Below, piece by piece: positions 1 to 7,772 of a stretch of 35,843 nt of DNA; the stretch's first letter is position 1, and each line of letters starts with the position of its first letter. Under the pieces are notes generated by a model. The model saw only the letters and a program-made list of their open reading frames with translations, made no database searches and was not told where the DNA came from. Both the position numbers and the translations under genes were made by a program. Origin of the DNA: Bacteroidales bacterium (GTDB taxonomy: Bacteria; Bacteroidota; Bacteroidia; Bacteroidales; Porphyromonadaceae); contig SFHG01000014.1 in NCBI GenBank assembly GCA_004555765.1, forward strand, positions 1 to 35,843, written 5' to 3'.

Positions 1-1088
1 TCGACCGTCATACCCATATAAATGGTGGCAAGAGCGATCATCAATGGGACGGAGGAGGAGAAACAGCTGCCGGGGTTCAGATCCGAGGCAAGAGCTACGG
101 CACACCCTTCGTCAATCATACGGCGGGCGGGGGCATAGTTGTCTCTCAACGAAAAAGCGGTGAGCGGAAGGCACGTCGCTACGGTGTCGGAGTGGGCAAG
201 CTTTGCGATGCCCTCCTCCGAAATCTTGAGCAAGTGGTCCGCGGAGAGGCACCCGCACTCCGCTGCAAGCCGGGCACCGCCGAGGGGGTAAATCTCATCG
301 GCGTGCATCTTGACTTTGAAGCCCATTTCCTTTGCGGCGGAGAGGAGACGGCGGGAGTCTTCGAGCTCAAAGACTCCTTTTTCCGTAAAGACATCCACTG
401 CGGAAGCGAGTCCGCGCTCTTTGACGAGCGGAAGCATCTCACGGATGATGAAGTCCGTGTAAGCGGAGAAGCCTCTGTCCCGAAACTCCGGAGAGAGGTC
501 GTGCGCCCCCATATAGGTGCGGTAGAGGTCGATGGGGTGCTCGCGGTCAAGCCTTTCGGCCACTTCGAGCTGGCGGATCTCGGTCTCCTTGTCGAGACCG
601 TAGCCGCTCTTCGACTCCACGGTGGTGACCCCCATAGTGAGGAAGTCGTCGAGGTGCGCACGTGACTTCCGGTAGAGCTCGTCACAAGAGGCTTCGCGGG
701 TCGCACGGGTAGTGGACGCGATACCGCCTCCGCGCTCCATAATGCTCATATAGCTTTCGCCTGCGAGCCTCCACTGGAACTCATCCTCTCTATATCCACC
801 GAAGACGAGGTGGGTGTGGGAGTCGACGAACCCGGGTAGGACGCAATTTCCGCCCGCGTCTATGACCTCTTCGGGTGCAAAACCGTGGCGTGCGGGGGCA
901 CCCTTCTCAGTTCCCGCATAGGTAATGACTCCGTCTTCGATGACGAGTGTGGCAGGTCCCGGAATAAGCCCGATGTCGTTCATCGCCTCACGCCCACGAC
1001 GCACCGGGCCGGCCATAGTGACCAGTTGCCCGATGCCGTGGATGTAGAGGTTGCCCCTCGGCTTGTCTGAATGCAAAGAGATGCTCAT
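1..1088 (-). CDS. hutI: Imidazolonepropionase, 3' end beyond window
   Basis: HutI hydrolyses 4-imidazolone-5-propanoate to N-formimino-L-glutamate, the third step of histidine breakdown in the cytoplasm. I translated 362 residues from the ATG at 1088 leftwards to the window edge; the family is usually a little over 400 residues, so the C-terminus lies outside. The amidohydrolase metal site is visible: HTH at residues 91-93 after LPGFVDS, His262 in KMHADE and Asp336 in LASDLNPGS. The start codon overlaps the ftcD stop as ATGA, so it is the last visible gene of a hutU-ftcD-hutI operon and is probably translationally coupled to ftcD. Its product is the substrate of the FtcD reaction. The identification is firm from motifs and context. 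Confidence 0.93.
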   Translation of the reverse strand, partial: MSISLHSDKPRGNLYIHGIGQLVTMAGPVRRGREAMNDIGLIPGPATLVIEDGVITYAGTEKGAPARHGFAPEEVIDAGGNCVLPGFVDSHTHLVFGGYREDEFQWRLAGESYMSIMERGGGIASTTRATREASCDELYRKSRAHLDDFLTMGVTTVESKSGYGLDKETEIRQLEVAERLDREHPIDLYRTYMGAHDLSPEFRDRGFSAYTDFIIREMLPLVKERGLASAVDVFTEKGVFELEDSRRLLSAAKEMGFKVKMHADEIYPLGGARLAAECGCLSADHLLKISEEGIAKLAHSDTVATCLPLTAFSLRDNYAPARRMIDEGCAVALASDLNPGSCFSSSVPLMIALATIYMGMTV

Positions 1089-2056
1089 TGATTTTTCGCG
1101 AGCTTGTATTCGAGTACCTGATCGGCGGAGAAGTTTTCGAGCAGGAGGTATTTCGTGATCTGAGCCACAATCTCCTCGATGCTCATCTCGTCTTCCGCGA
1201 TCTCTTCCTTCCGGAGGTAATAGGCGAGCGACTCTCTAAGCGCCTGCACAGGGACAAGGCCGATAATCTCGGCTCCGACAATCTTGGCACCATATCTCTG
1301 TGCTTCTGCACGAATGAGTTCGTGGGCGCGGTAGATGGCGGTCTTGGTGAAGTCGGTGAGGTTCATGGAGACCTGGGACTGGTGACGCTCGGTGAGGTCG
1401 ACACCCATAGCCTTACAGAAACGAAGTCCCCCGCCGATGTGACGGATGCGCTTTGCTATCTTGTCGGCGTGTGCGACATCGGGGTCGTCGAGGTTGACGT
1501 TATAGGCCACGAGGAACATACGTGCGCCCACTGCCACGGTGCCTGCTGTCGGGTGACGCTCTGCTTTGCCGTAGTCCGGCTTCCAGTCCGGGTCTTTGAT
1601 TTTCTCGGCCATCCCCTCAAACTCACCCTTGCGGATCTTTGCGAGGTTGGTGCGGTGGGGAGCTGTGGCGGAGTCTTCGTAGAGGAAGACCGGGACACCG
1701 ATCTCTTCGCCAATCACCTTGCCGACTTCTTTGGAGAGCTCGATGCAGTCCTCTTTGGTCACGTTCTTAATGGGGACAAAGGGGATTACGTCCACAGCAC
1801 CCATGCGGGGGTGTTGTCCTTGGTGGTGGTTGAGGTCTATTTTGTCGACGGCGACGCGGACGGCTTCGAGGACCGCTTCTTTGAGCGGCTCCGGTTCGCC
1901 GACGAGCGTGACGACCATACGGTTGTGGTCTTCGTCGTGGGAGTGGTCGAGGAGGACGACTCCTTTTTTATTTCTAAAGGGCGCCAAGATGGCTTCCATT
2001 ACTTCGGGGTTGCGTCCTTCGCTGAAGTTGGGGACGCATTCGATGATTTTTTCCAT
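1085..2056 (-). CDS. ftcD: Glutamate formimidoyltransferase (monofunctional)
   Basis: Transfers the formimino group of N-formiminoglutamate to tetrahydrofolate, giving glutamate and 5-formimino-THF. The 323-residue product covers only the transferase half (N- and C-subdomains); the cyclodeaminase half of the roughly 540-residue animal enzyme is absent. The protein opens with the family signature IECVPNFSEGR, and His82 in QGQHPRMG lies where the catalytic histidine of the family is expected. The start at 2056 was chosen because the family begins at this MEKII; the open frame extends 40 codons further upstream into an intergenic repeat array and lacks family similarity there. It lies 209 bases downstream of hutU and overlaps hutI by 4 bases. 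Its presence shows that this organism uses the folate-dependent branch. Confidence 0.95.
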   Translation of the reverse strand: MEKIIECVPNFSEGRNPEVMEAILAPFRNKKGVVLLDHSHDEDHNRMVVTLVGEPEPLKEAVLEAVRVAVDKIDLNHHQGQHPRMGAVDVIPFVPIKNVTKEDCIELSKEVGKVIGEEIGVPVFLYEDSATAPHRTNLAKIRKGEFEGMAEKIKDPDWKPDYGKAERHPTAGTVAVGARMFLVAYNVNLDDPDVAHADKIAKRIRHIGGGLRFCKAMGVDLTERHQSQVSMNLTDFTKTAIYRAHELIRAEAQRYGAKIVGAEIIGLVPVQALRESLAYYLRKEEIAEDEMSIEEIVAQITKYLLLENFSADQVLEYKLAKNQ

Positions 2057-2140
2057 TCGTGGAGATGATTGTTCTTGAGTGGTGTGGTATTTATTGGTCA
2101 AGTTCTTTGGACAAAAGGAGCCGTACCCCTTGCCGACCGT

Positions 2141-2220
2141 GGTACGTACCGAGGCAAAAACTTTGGTCTGTACCACGATTCCATTTCGGTACGTACCGGG
2201 AGATCTTCCCGGTACGTGCG
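2141..2220 (+). repeat. 23-bp-spaced intergenic array, copy 1
   Basis: Four 10-bp units start at 2141 (GGTACGTACC), 2165 (GGTCTGTACC), 2188 (GGTACGTACC) and 2211 (GGTACGTGCG), so the start-to-start steps are 24, 23, 23. Bases 2191-2201 and 2207-2217 form a perfect 11-bp inverted repeat with a 5-base loop. Neither side has a T-run, so it does not look like a terminator. The array sits in the 209-base gap between hutU and ftcD, that is, inside a probable operon. Confidence 0.85.
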
Positions 2221-2265
2221 AAATCCGGCTGCCATACAGTGCGGTCAGGGGAGCTGTGCTCCGGT

Positions 2266-4266
2266 TTACTTGACGAGACCGTCGATGAGGTCGTCGTCTA
2301 CGAGGTAAGGAATGGTGATGTGATAGCCTTCGGAGTGGCTTTCGTTGAAGGCGTTTGCCGTGTCGAGGGCGTTAGAGTTGCGCGCCCAGGAGCGGCGTGC
2401 CACTCCGCCCATCACATCCCAAAGCATAGCGCTCTTGAGGATTCGGTCGGCTTTCTCAGATCCGTCAAGTACCATCCCGAAGCCGCCATTGATGGCTTTG
2501 CCGATGCCGACGCCGCCACCGTTATGGAGGGTGACGAGGCTGAACCCGCGGGCGCAGTTACCGGCGAAGCACTGCACGGCCATGTCGGCCATAACGTTGG
2601 AACCGTCTTTGATATTGGCAGTTTCGCGGAAAGGCGAGTCCGTGCCACTGACATCGTGATGGTCGCGTCCCAGCATGATGGGACCGACTTCGCCTTTGCG
2701 TACCATGTCGTTAAATTTGAGCGAAATATTCAGCCGCCCCACGGCATCCTGGTAGAGGATACGGGCTTCGGTGCCGACGACGAGCTTGTTGTTCTCGGCA
2801 TCGCGTATCCAGATCCAATTGTCGCGGTCTTGGGCACGGCGGTTCGGGTCGATGATCTCCATAGCCGCGTGGTCGGTCTTGACGAGGTCTTCGTGCTTGC
2901 CGGAGAGGCAAACCCAGCGGAATGGTCCGTAGCCGAAGTCGAAGAGCTCCGGCCCCATGATGTCCTCCACGTAGCTTGGCCAAATGAACCCGTCCTTGTC
3001 GTCGACACCGTTGCGGGAGATTTCCTTCACTCCCGCGTCGTAAATGGCTTTCATAAAGGCGTTGCCGTAGTCGAAGAAGTAGGTGCCGCGCTCCACGAGC
3101 TTCTTGACCGCTTCATAGTGACGTCTGAGACCTTTGTCCACCTCTCTCTCGAATCCCGCCCGGTCTTCCTTGAGCATCCGGGTGCGCTCTTCGAAGGAGA
3201 GAGAAACCGGGCAGTATCCGCCCTCGTAGCATACGTGGCAGGAGGTCTGGTCGCTGAGGAGGTCTATATGGATGTTGTGCTCGATCGCATACTCGAGGAG
3301 CGTCACCACGTTCCCGAGGAAAGCGACGGAGCAGGGTTCTTTCTTGGCCATACCCTCCGCAGCCATCTTGAAAGCCTCTTCTTCGGTGTGGGCGATGTGC
3401 TTTACCCAGCCCTGTTCGTACCGTGTCATAATGCGGGACTCGTCCACTTCGGCCACGATGGAGGCCGCACGTGCGATGTCGGCAGCTTTGGGCTGAGCGC
3501 CACTCATTCCTCCGAGACCGGAGGAGACGAAGAGCTTGCCGGAGAGGTCGCCGTCCGCACCTATTCCGAGCTTCAGCCGTCCGGCGTTGAGGATGGTGTT
3601 GTAGGTGCCGTGCACAATGCCCTGGGGTCCGATGTACATCCAGCCCCCGGCGGTCATCTGACCGTAGTTTGCCACGCCCATTTGGGCGGCTACTTCCCAG
3701 TCTTTGATGTTGTCGTAAAGACCGACCATCATCGAGTTGGTGATGATGACACGCGGAGCATCGGGCTTGGACGCAAAGAGTCCCAGAGGATGACCGCTCT
3801 CGAGGACGAGGGTCTGGTTCTCGGTAAGCTCTTCGAGGTATTTGATGGTGAGGCGGTACTGCATCCAGTTTTGGAAGACCTGACCGGTTTCGCCATAGGT
3901 GACGAGCTCATAGGGGTAGAGTGCGACAGCGTGGGCGAGATTATTGTGTATCATGACCTGGAAGGCTCTACCTTCGATGCACTTTCCTTTGTAGTCGTCG
4001 ATGGATTTTGCCTTGAGATCGCCTTGTGGGCGGAAGCGGTAACCATAGATTTTTCCCCTCGTCTTGAGCTCTTCGAGGAACTCGGGTGCGAGCTCCTTGT
4101 GGAGTTCTTTGGGAATGTACCTCAGAGCGTTGCGGAGAGCTGTCTTCGTCTGTTCTTTGGTGAGCGAATATCCGCGGTCGGGTGCCCGGCGGATCCCTTC
4201 GTCAAAAGTCGGGTATTCCGGCAAAACGGGGTCGAGAGAGAATTTCAGCGGAGCGGAGTCCTTCAT
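2266..4266 (-). CDS. hutU: Urocanate hydratase
   Basis: Adds water to urocanate to give 4-imidazolone-5-propanoate, using a tightly bound NAD+. The 666-residue product is of the longer type found in Bacteroidetes, compared with about 555 residues in Proteobacteria. The conserved core is visible: NSMMVGLYDN near residue 177, YGQMTAGGWMYIGPQG at 201-216 and the glycine-rich GLGGMSGAQPKAA near 250, which belongs to the NAD-binding region. It is the first gene of the visible hut operon, followed by ftcD and hutI; hutH is not in the window. A Bacteroidetes-type promoter lies 140 bases upstream on the minus strand. A 784-codon open frame on the opposite strand is only a shadow of this gene. Confidence 0.96.
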   Translation of the reverse strand: MKDSAPLKFSLDPVLPEYPTFDEGIRRAPDRGYSLTKEQTKTALRNALRYIPKELHKELAPEFLEELKTRGKIYGYRFRPQGDLKAKSIDDYKGKCIEGRAFQVMIHNNLAHAVALYPYELVTYGETGQVFQNWMQYRLTIKYLEELTENQTLVLESGHPLGLFASKPDAPRVIITNSMMVGLYDNIKDWEVAAQMGVANYGQMTAGGWMYIGPQGIVHGTYNTILNAGRLKLGIGADGDLSGKLFVSSGLGGMSGAQPKAADIARAASIVAEVDESRIMTRYEQGWVKHIAHTEEEAFKMAAEGMAKKEPCSVAFLGNVVTLLEYAIEHNIHIDLLSDQTSCHVCYEGGYCPVSLSFEERTRMLKEDRAGFEREVDKGLRRHYEAVKKLVERGTYFFDYGNAFMKAIYDAGVKEISRNGVDDKDGFIWPSYVEDIMGPELFDFGYGPFRWVCLSGKHEDLVKTDHAAMEIIDPNRRAQDRDNWIWIRDAENNKLVVGTEARILYQDAVGRLNISLKFNDMVRKGEVGPIMLGRDHHDVSGTDSPFRETANIKDGSNVMADMAVQCFAGNCARGFSLVTLHNGGGVGIGKAINGGFGMVLDGSEKADRILKSAMLWDVMGGVARRSWARNSNALDTANAFNESHSEGYHITIPYLVDDDLIDGLVK

Positions 4267-4316
4267 TTCTTTTTTCGATTATATGTGGTGAAAGTTAGTA
4301 GTATTTCTAAAACAAA

Positions 4317-4404
4317 AAACGTGGCTGTGTCCCGATCTTTTGGAAAAAGGATGCCGAAGCAAACCTGCAGGCAAAACCGATGGGGAGACTTTTTTCGATT
4401 GGTA
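4317..4404. other. Leader segment of hutU, no gene seen
   Basis: This part of the 482-base gap between hutU and the barrel gene holds no plausible gene. The only structure noticed is an exact 12-bp direct repeat, CTTTTTTCGATT, at 4269-4280 (just before the hutU start) and at 4389-4400 (around the predicted hut transcription start). Confidence 0.4.
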
Positions 4405-4435
4405 CAAATGTAACCAAACCCTTTTGGACGGCAAA
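4405..4435 (-). promoter_or_regulatory. Promoter of the hut operon
   Basis: Read on the minus strand there is TTTG at 4435-4432, a 19-base spacer, and TACATTTG at 4412-4405, a full match to the Bacteroidetes pattern TTTG - TAnnTTTG. It would give a leader of about 130 bases before hutU. The -7 box lies inside an imperfect palindrome, TTGGT and ACCAA arms at 4399-4403 and 4413-4417, which could be an operator; that part is inference. A weaker TAACTTTC at 4297-4290 is an alternative. Confidence 0.6.
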
Positions 4436-4487
4436 ACAAAAGCCCCTTATTTCGCAAGAAAAAGCATCCGCAGGCGGCGGTAAAGAA

Positions 4488-4567
4488 GGTACGTACCGAG
4501 CGTTTTTCCCCGGTCTGTACCCGAAGACTTCCGGACTCTGTACCGGGAGTGTCTCTCGGTCTGTACT
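4488..4567 (+). repeat. 23-bp-spaced intergenic array, copy 2
   Basis: Units start at 4488 (GGTACGTACC), 4512 (GGTCTGTACC), 4535 (ACTCTGTACC) and 4558 (GGTCTGTACT). The steps are 24, 23, 23, the same as in copy 1. The spacers end in pyrimidine runs just before each unit. The array lies in the divergent gap between hutU and the barrel gene, upstream of the predicted -7 box at 4603. Confidence 0.85.
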
Positions 4568-4602
4568 AAGTTTGTGGAATAGTCCCGTGTTAGAAAAAAG
4601 TG

Positions 4603-4610
4603 TATATTTG
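4603..4610 (+). promoter_or_regulatory. Predicted -7 box of the barrel gene
   Basis: TATATTTG matches the Bacteroidetes -7 consensus TAnnTTTG. No TTTG at the usual distance upstream was found. It would give a leader of about 130 bases for the gene starting at 4749. Confidence 0.5.
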
Positions 4611-4623
4611 CCCCGGTGTTGGA

Positions 4624-4712
4624 TGCCGTCTCCGATGGTCTTCGGAGGGAGGAGGGGTTTCACCCCGGGCGTTTGACGGCAATGAAGTCGAGAAATGAAG
4701 CCGGATACCGGC
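4624..4712 (+). promoter_or_regulatory. Structured 5' leader, class unknown
   Basis: The leader downstream of the -7 box at 4603 can fold into a compact three-way junction. P1 pairs 4624-4630 with 4675-4681 (TGCCGTC with GACGGCA), P2 pairs 4631-4635 with 4642-4646, and P3 pairs 4654-4658 with 4662-4666. A further hairpin, GCCGG-ATA-CCGGC, follows at 4700-4712. I compared it from memory with cobalamin, TPP, SAM, FMN and glycine riboswitch cores and found no convincing match. It may be a riboswitch, a protein-binding leader or a small RNA; it may also be a chance fold. Confidence 0.35.
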
Positions 4713-4748
4713 AGGAGTAAATCCCGTAATTTTAGAAAGCAATACCCT

Positions 4749-5297
4749 ATGCGAAAACAAATCTTAGGGCTCGTCGCCCTTTTTGGTCTCAGTTCGGCTC
4801 CGCTTGTCGCGCAGGTGGACTACAGCAATGAATTTCGTCACAACGAAGTGAAGCTGAATCTCGCGGGGATTTTCTACACCACTCTGGAAGCTCAGTACGA
4901 TTACATCCTGAGGCAGGATCTCAGTGTGGGGGTCGCAGGTGCCTTCAATATCGTTCGTGGCGATAACCTTTACGTCTACCAAGTGACCCCGAATGTACGC
5001 TGGTTCTTCGGGGGCAATATGGAGTCGGCTCAGAAGTACGGGGCAGGCTTTTTCGTGGAGCTGAACGGCTCCGTCTTCGGACACTCATGGGAGTCCGTAG
5101 CGGCCAAGATCTCCGGTGAAAATCCGGGCGAAACGGAGATTCGCACCGGCGCAGGCTTGGGCTTAGCAGTGGGCTGGAAGTACCTCTCCAAAGGTAACTG
5201 GGTCGGCGAAGTCTACATAGGAGCCGGCAAAAACTTCGTGCCCGATCAAGTCCCTGTCTATCCCCGTGGCGGTGTCTCTATAGGCTACCGCTTCTAA
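4749..5297 (+). CDS. Small outer-membrane beta-barrel protein, function unknown
   Basis: The 182-residue product starts with a clear signal peptide (MRKQILGLVALFGLSS, cleavage near APLVAQ-V). The mature part has alternating hydrophobic/polar segments, many aromatic residues and a C-terminal phenylalanine (SIGYRF), which is the usual end of an outer-membrane barrel recognised by BAM. It resembles the small barrel proteins of Bacteroidetes grouped near DUF3575/OmpA-like barrels, but I cannot name the family with certainty. I chose the ATG at 4749 because it begins the signal peptide; 18 further in-frame codons upstream lack that character. It has its own predicted promoter, a structured leader and a strong terminator, so it is probably transcribed alone. 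Confidence 0.75.
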   Translation: MRKQILGLVALFGLSSAPLVAQVDYSNEFRHNEVKLNLAGIFYTTLEAQYDYILRQDLSVGVAGAFNIVRGDNLYVYQVTPNVRWFFGGNMESAQKYGAGFFVELNGSVFGHSWESVAAKISGENPGETEIRTGAGLGLAVGWKYLSKGNWVGEVYIGAGKNFVPDQVPVYPRGGVSIGYRF

Positions 5298-5330
5298 GCG
5301 GAAGGACGTTTTTACCATATTATAAGGAAA

Positions 5331-5381
5331 AGGTGTGCCAGAAGCCGGACGCTGTTTCGGCTTTTTGACACACCTCTTTTT
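5331..5381 (+). terminator. Intrinsic terminator after the barrel gene
   Basis: The outer stem AGGTGTG (5331-5337) pairs with CACACCT (5369-5375) and the inner stem AAGCCG (5342-5347) pairs with CGGCTT (5358-5363), followed by TTTTT at 5377-5381. The pepO -7 box begins three bases later, so this terminator and the next promoter are back to back. Confidence 0.75.
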
Positions 5382-5391
5382 GGTACATTTG
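5364..5391 (+). promoter_or_regulatory. Predicted promoter of the M13 peptidase gene
   Basis: TTTG at 5364-5367 and TACATTTG at 5384-5391 match the Bacteroidetes -33/-7 elements, with a 16-base spacer that is shorter than usual. The upstream half overlaps the preceding terminator stem. The start codon follows at 5438. Confidence 0.5.
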
Positions 5392-5437
5392 CAGACGCTT
5401 AGGAGAATAAAACTTCACAATAATAAATACACATTCT

Positions 5438-7486
5438 ATGAAACAGTTTATCCCTATTTCTTTGCTGTGTGCCTGCGCCGCTCTCGGCACCGTCTCCTGC
5501 GATGACAAAAAGGGCGATACGGCAGAGCAAGTGGCGGACAGCATCCCCGCCATCGATACCCTTGCGCTTGACCGCACCGTCTCTCCGCGCACCGACTTTT
5601 ATCGTTTCGCCAACGGCGGCTGGATGGCATCCCATCCCCTGCCTCCCGAGTATTCCCGCTACGGCTCGTTTGATGTCCTCAGCGAAGAGGCACGTGATGC
5701 CGCCCACGAGATTATTGAGGGTTTTGCCTCCGCCGAAGACGGCACCGACAAGGCCAAAGCCTACAAGCTCTATGCGATGAGTGTGGATACCGCGGCTCTT
5801 GATGCCGGTGGTGCGACACCCATCCTCCCGTACCTCGAAGCCGTGGACAAAATAGCTTCTGTCCAAGACCTCTCCGACTTCCTTGCCAAGGAAGAAAATG
5901 AGGGTAATTCCTACTTCTTCGGTTTCTACGTAGCGGCTGACGAGAAGAGCTCCGACGACAACCTCCTCAACCTCTATCAGGGCGGGCTCATTATGGGAGT
6001 CCCCGACTACTACGCCGAGGATGCGGCTTTTGCCAAGCAACAAGCCGACTACCGCACCTATGTCTCTCGACTCTTCCGCCTCTCAGGCACCGATGCGGCC
6101 GAGGCAGATGCTTATGGCAATCGGGTTTTCGATATAGAGAAAGGCTACTCCAAGCTTCTCTACACGATGCTCGAGCTTAGGGACTCTCAGCGCAACTACA
6201 ATAAGCTCTCCTTGGACGATTTCTACGGAAAGTATTCTTTCCCTTGGAAGAGCTACCTTGAGAAACGCGGTATAGCCGGCAAAGTCTCCGACCTCAACGT
6301 CGCCCAGCTTGACTACTTTACCCGTTTCGACAAATGGGTCGCTTCCACGCCTCTCGAAGACATCAAGCTTTTCCTCAAAGCACGTATGCTTGACGACGCG
6401 GCAAACTACCTCTCCGGAGACTTCCGCAAAGCCTCTTTCGACTTCCACTCGACTTCCATCTCCGGCATCACCGAGATGAAGCCCCTTTGGAAAGATGCCG
6501 TATCCAGGGTTAATGCAACGATGGGGGATGTGGTCGGCAAAGAGTACGTGACCAAATTCTTCCCGCCCGAAGCCAAGGAGCGTATGACGACCCTCGTTGG
6601 TAACCTCATCTCTGCTCTCGGAACCCGCATCGACAGCCTCACGTGGATGAGTGAAGCGACCAAAGCGAAGGCGCACGAAAAATTGGCCGCTTTCGATGTC
6701 AAGATCGGATACCCTGAGACTTGGCGTACGTTTGAAAACCTCAAGGTGGATACCTCTTCGCTCTACGCCTATACACGTAATATCGGCACATTCCTCACCA
6801 ATCGCAATCTCGAAGACCTCGGCAAGCCCGTGGATCGCACCCGTTGGCTGATGAATGCCCACGAAGTGAACGCCTACTACAACCCCACTACGAACGAGAT
6901 CTGCTTCCCCGCGGGGATCCTTCGCCCGCCTTTCTTCAATATGAATGCGGATGACGCAGTGAACTACGGAGCCATCGGGGTGGTCATCGGTCACGAAATG
7001 ACCCACGGCTTCGACGACCAGGGTGCCAACTATGACGCCAAAGGCAATATGGCCAACTGGTGGACCGCTGAGGACAAAGCTACTTTTGACGCTGCCACTT
7101 CCAATCTCGCCAAGCAGTATGACGGCATCCAGATTACGCCCGAGCTGAACGCCAACGGCTCCCTCACTTTGGGCGAAAACATTGCCGATCAAGGTGGTCT
7201 CCTCATCTCCTACGATGCGTTTAAGATGGCGACCAAAGATCGGGAGCAGACCGAAATCGACGGACTTACCCCTGACCAGCGTTTCTTCGTCGGCTATGCA
7301 CGTGTCTGGGGGCAAAACATCACGCCGGAGGAAGTCGTCCGCCGCACCAAGACAGACGTACACAGCCTCGGAGAATACCGTGTCAACCAGGCGCTCAAGA
7401 ATATCCCCGCATTCTACAAGGCATTCAACGTCCAGGAGGGTGACGCGATGTACATCGCACCCGAAGAGCGCGTGATCATTTGGTAA
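5438..7486 (+). CDS. pepO: M13 family zinc metallopeptidase, lipoprotein
   Basis: An endopeptidase of the neprilysin/PepO family (M13) that cleaves peptides outside the cytoplasm. The 682-residue product begins with a lipoprotein signal ending in LGTVSC, with Cys21 as the lipidation site, followed by an acidic stretch DDKKGD. The N-terminal M13 domain starts with SPRTDFYRFANGGWM, and the C-terminal peptidase domain holds the zinc site HEMTH at 519-523 and GENIAD at 579-584, where Glu580 is the third ligand. The length is normal for the family. It has its own promoter and terminator. In Porphyromonas a PepO homologue has been linked to host interaction; that such a role applies here is inference. 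Confidence 0.94.
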   Translation: MKQFIPISLLCACAALGTVSCDDKKGDTAEQVADSIPAIDTLALDRTVSPRTDFYRFANGGWMASHPLPPEYSRYGSFDVLSEEARDAAHEIIEGFASAEDGTDKAKAYKLYAMSVDTAALDAGGATPILPYLEAVDKIASVQDLSDFLAKEENEGNSYFFGFYVAADEKSSDDNLLNLYQGGLIMGVPDYYAEDAAFAKQQADYRTYVSRLFRLSGTDAAEADAYGNRVFDIEKGYSKLLYTMLELRDSQRNYNKLSLDDFYGKYSFPWKSYLEKRGIAGKVSDLNVAQLDYFTRFDKWVASTPLEDIKLFLKARMLDDAANYLSGDFRKASFDFHSTSISGITEMKPLWKDAVSRVNATMGDVVGKEYVTKFFPPEAKERMTTLVGNLISALGTRIDSLTWMSEATKAKAHEKLAAFDVKIGYPETWRTFENLKVDTSSLYAYTRNIGTFLTNRNLEDLGKPVDRTRWLMNAHEVNAYYNPTTNEICFPAGILRPPFFNMNADDAVNYGAIGVVIGHEMTHGFDDQGANYDAKGNMANWWTAEDKATFDAATSNLAKQYDGIQITPELNANGSLTLGENIADQGGLLISYDAFKMATKDREQTEIDGLTPDQRFFVGYARVWGQNITPEEVVRRTKTDVHSLGEYRVNQALKNIPAFYKAFNVQEGDAMYIAPEERVIIW

Positions 7487-7521
7487 CGGGTTCTTACGCC
7501 CCGGGGCGCAGACAGGGTTTT

Positions 7522-7623
7522 TGACCGTACCGCGGGGACTTTTTCGATCCGTATGAGGATTTTTCTCCGGTCGTACCGGGAATATATTTTTGGTTCGTAT
7601 CTCGTTTTCGCGGGGTACGAACC
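7522..7623 (+). repeat. 23-bp-spaced intergenic array, copy 3 (degenerate)
   Basis: Units are weaker here: starts at 7522 (TGACCGTACC), 7546 (GATCCGTATG), 7568 (CGGTCGTACC), 7592 (GGTTCGTATC) and an inverted unit at 7614-7623 (GGTACGAACC). The steps are 24, 22, 24, 22. Counted from 7568, the second unit is at +24 and the inverted unit at +46, the same offsets as in copies 4 and 7. The last pair forms a terminator. Confidence 0.65.
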
Positions 7624-7631
7624 TCTTTTTT
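7592..7631 (+). terminator. Terminator built from array units, after pepO
   Basis: GGTTCGTATCTCG (7592-7604) pairs with CGGGGTACGAACC (7611-7623) over 13 positions with two G-U pairs and a 6-base loop, followed by a T-run at 7626-7631. It lies about 105 bases after the pepO stop. Confidence 0.7.
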
Positions 7632-7699
7632 GAGGCAGTTCCGTGAGGTGCTTATGGCGCTCTGCGGACTAAAGCGGGGAACCTTTTTGTCTCCCTTGA

Positions 7700-7732
7700 T
7701 TTGGGGATAAGGGGGTAAATGTGGTATCTTTG
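7700..7732 (+). promoter_or_regulatory. Promoter of folP
   Basis: TTTG at 7700-7703, a 21-base spacer and TATCTTTG at 7725-7732 give a full Bacteroidetes promoter match. It shows that the in-frame ATG at 7719 lies upstream of the transcript start and cannot be the folP start. Confidence 0.65.
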
Positions 7733-7772
7733 GGTAGAGAAACAATTTTATGCCGATAGAGCACACTTAGAT

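Noticed and set aside
2059..4413. A 784-codon open frame on the plus strand across hutU.
   Set aside because: It is the antisense shadow of hutU, caused by strong codon bias; the translation has no recognisable domain, and hutU itself is unmistakable.
4624..4740. Cobalamin, TPP or SAM-I riboswitch before the barrel gene.
   Set aside because: The conserved cores of these classes were not found; the GGAGGGA stretch alone is not sufficient for SAM-I.
7719..7772. Upstream starts for folP, rex (23473) and dxs (33464) given by longer open frames.
   Set aside because: Each longer frame begins upstream of, or within, a -7 promoter box and adds residues without family similarity.
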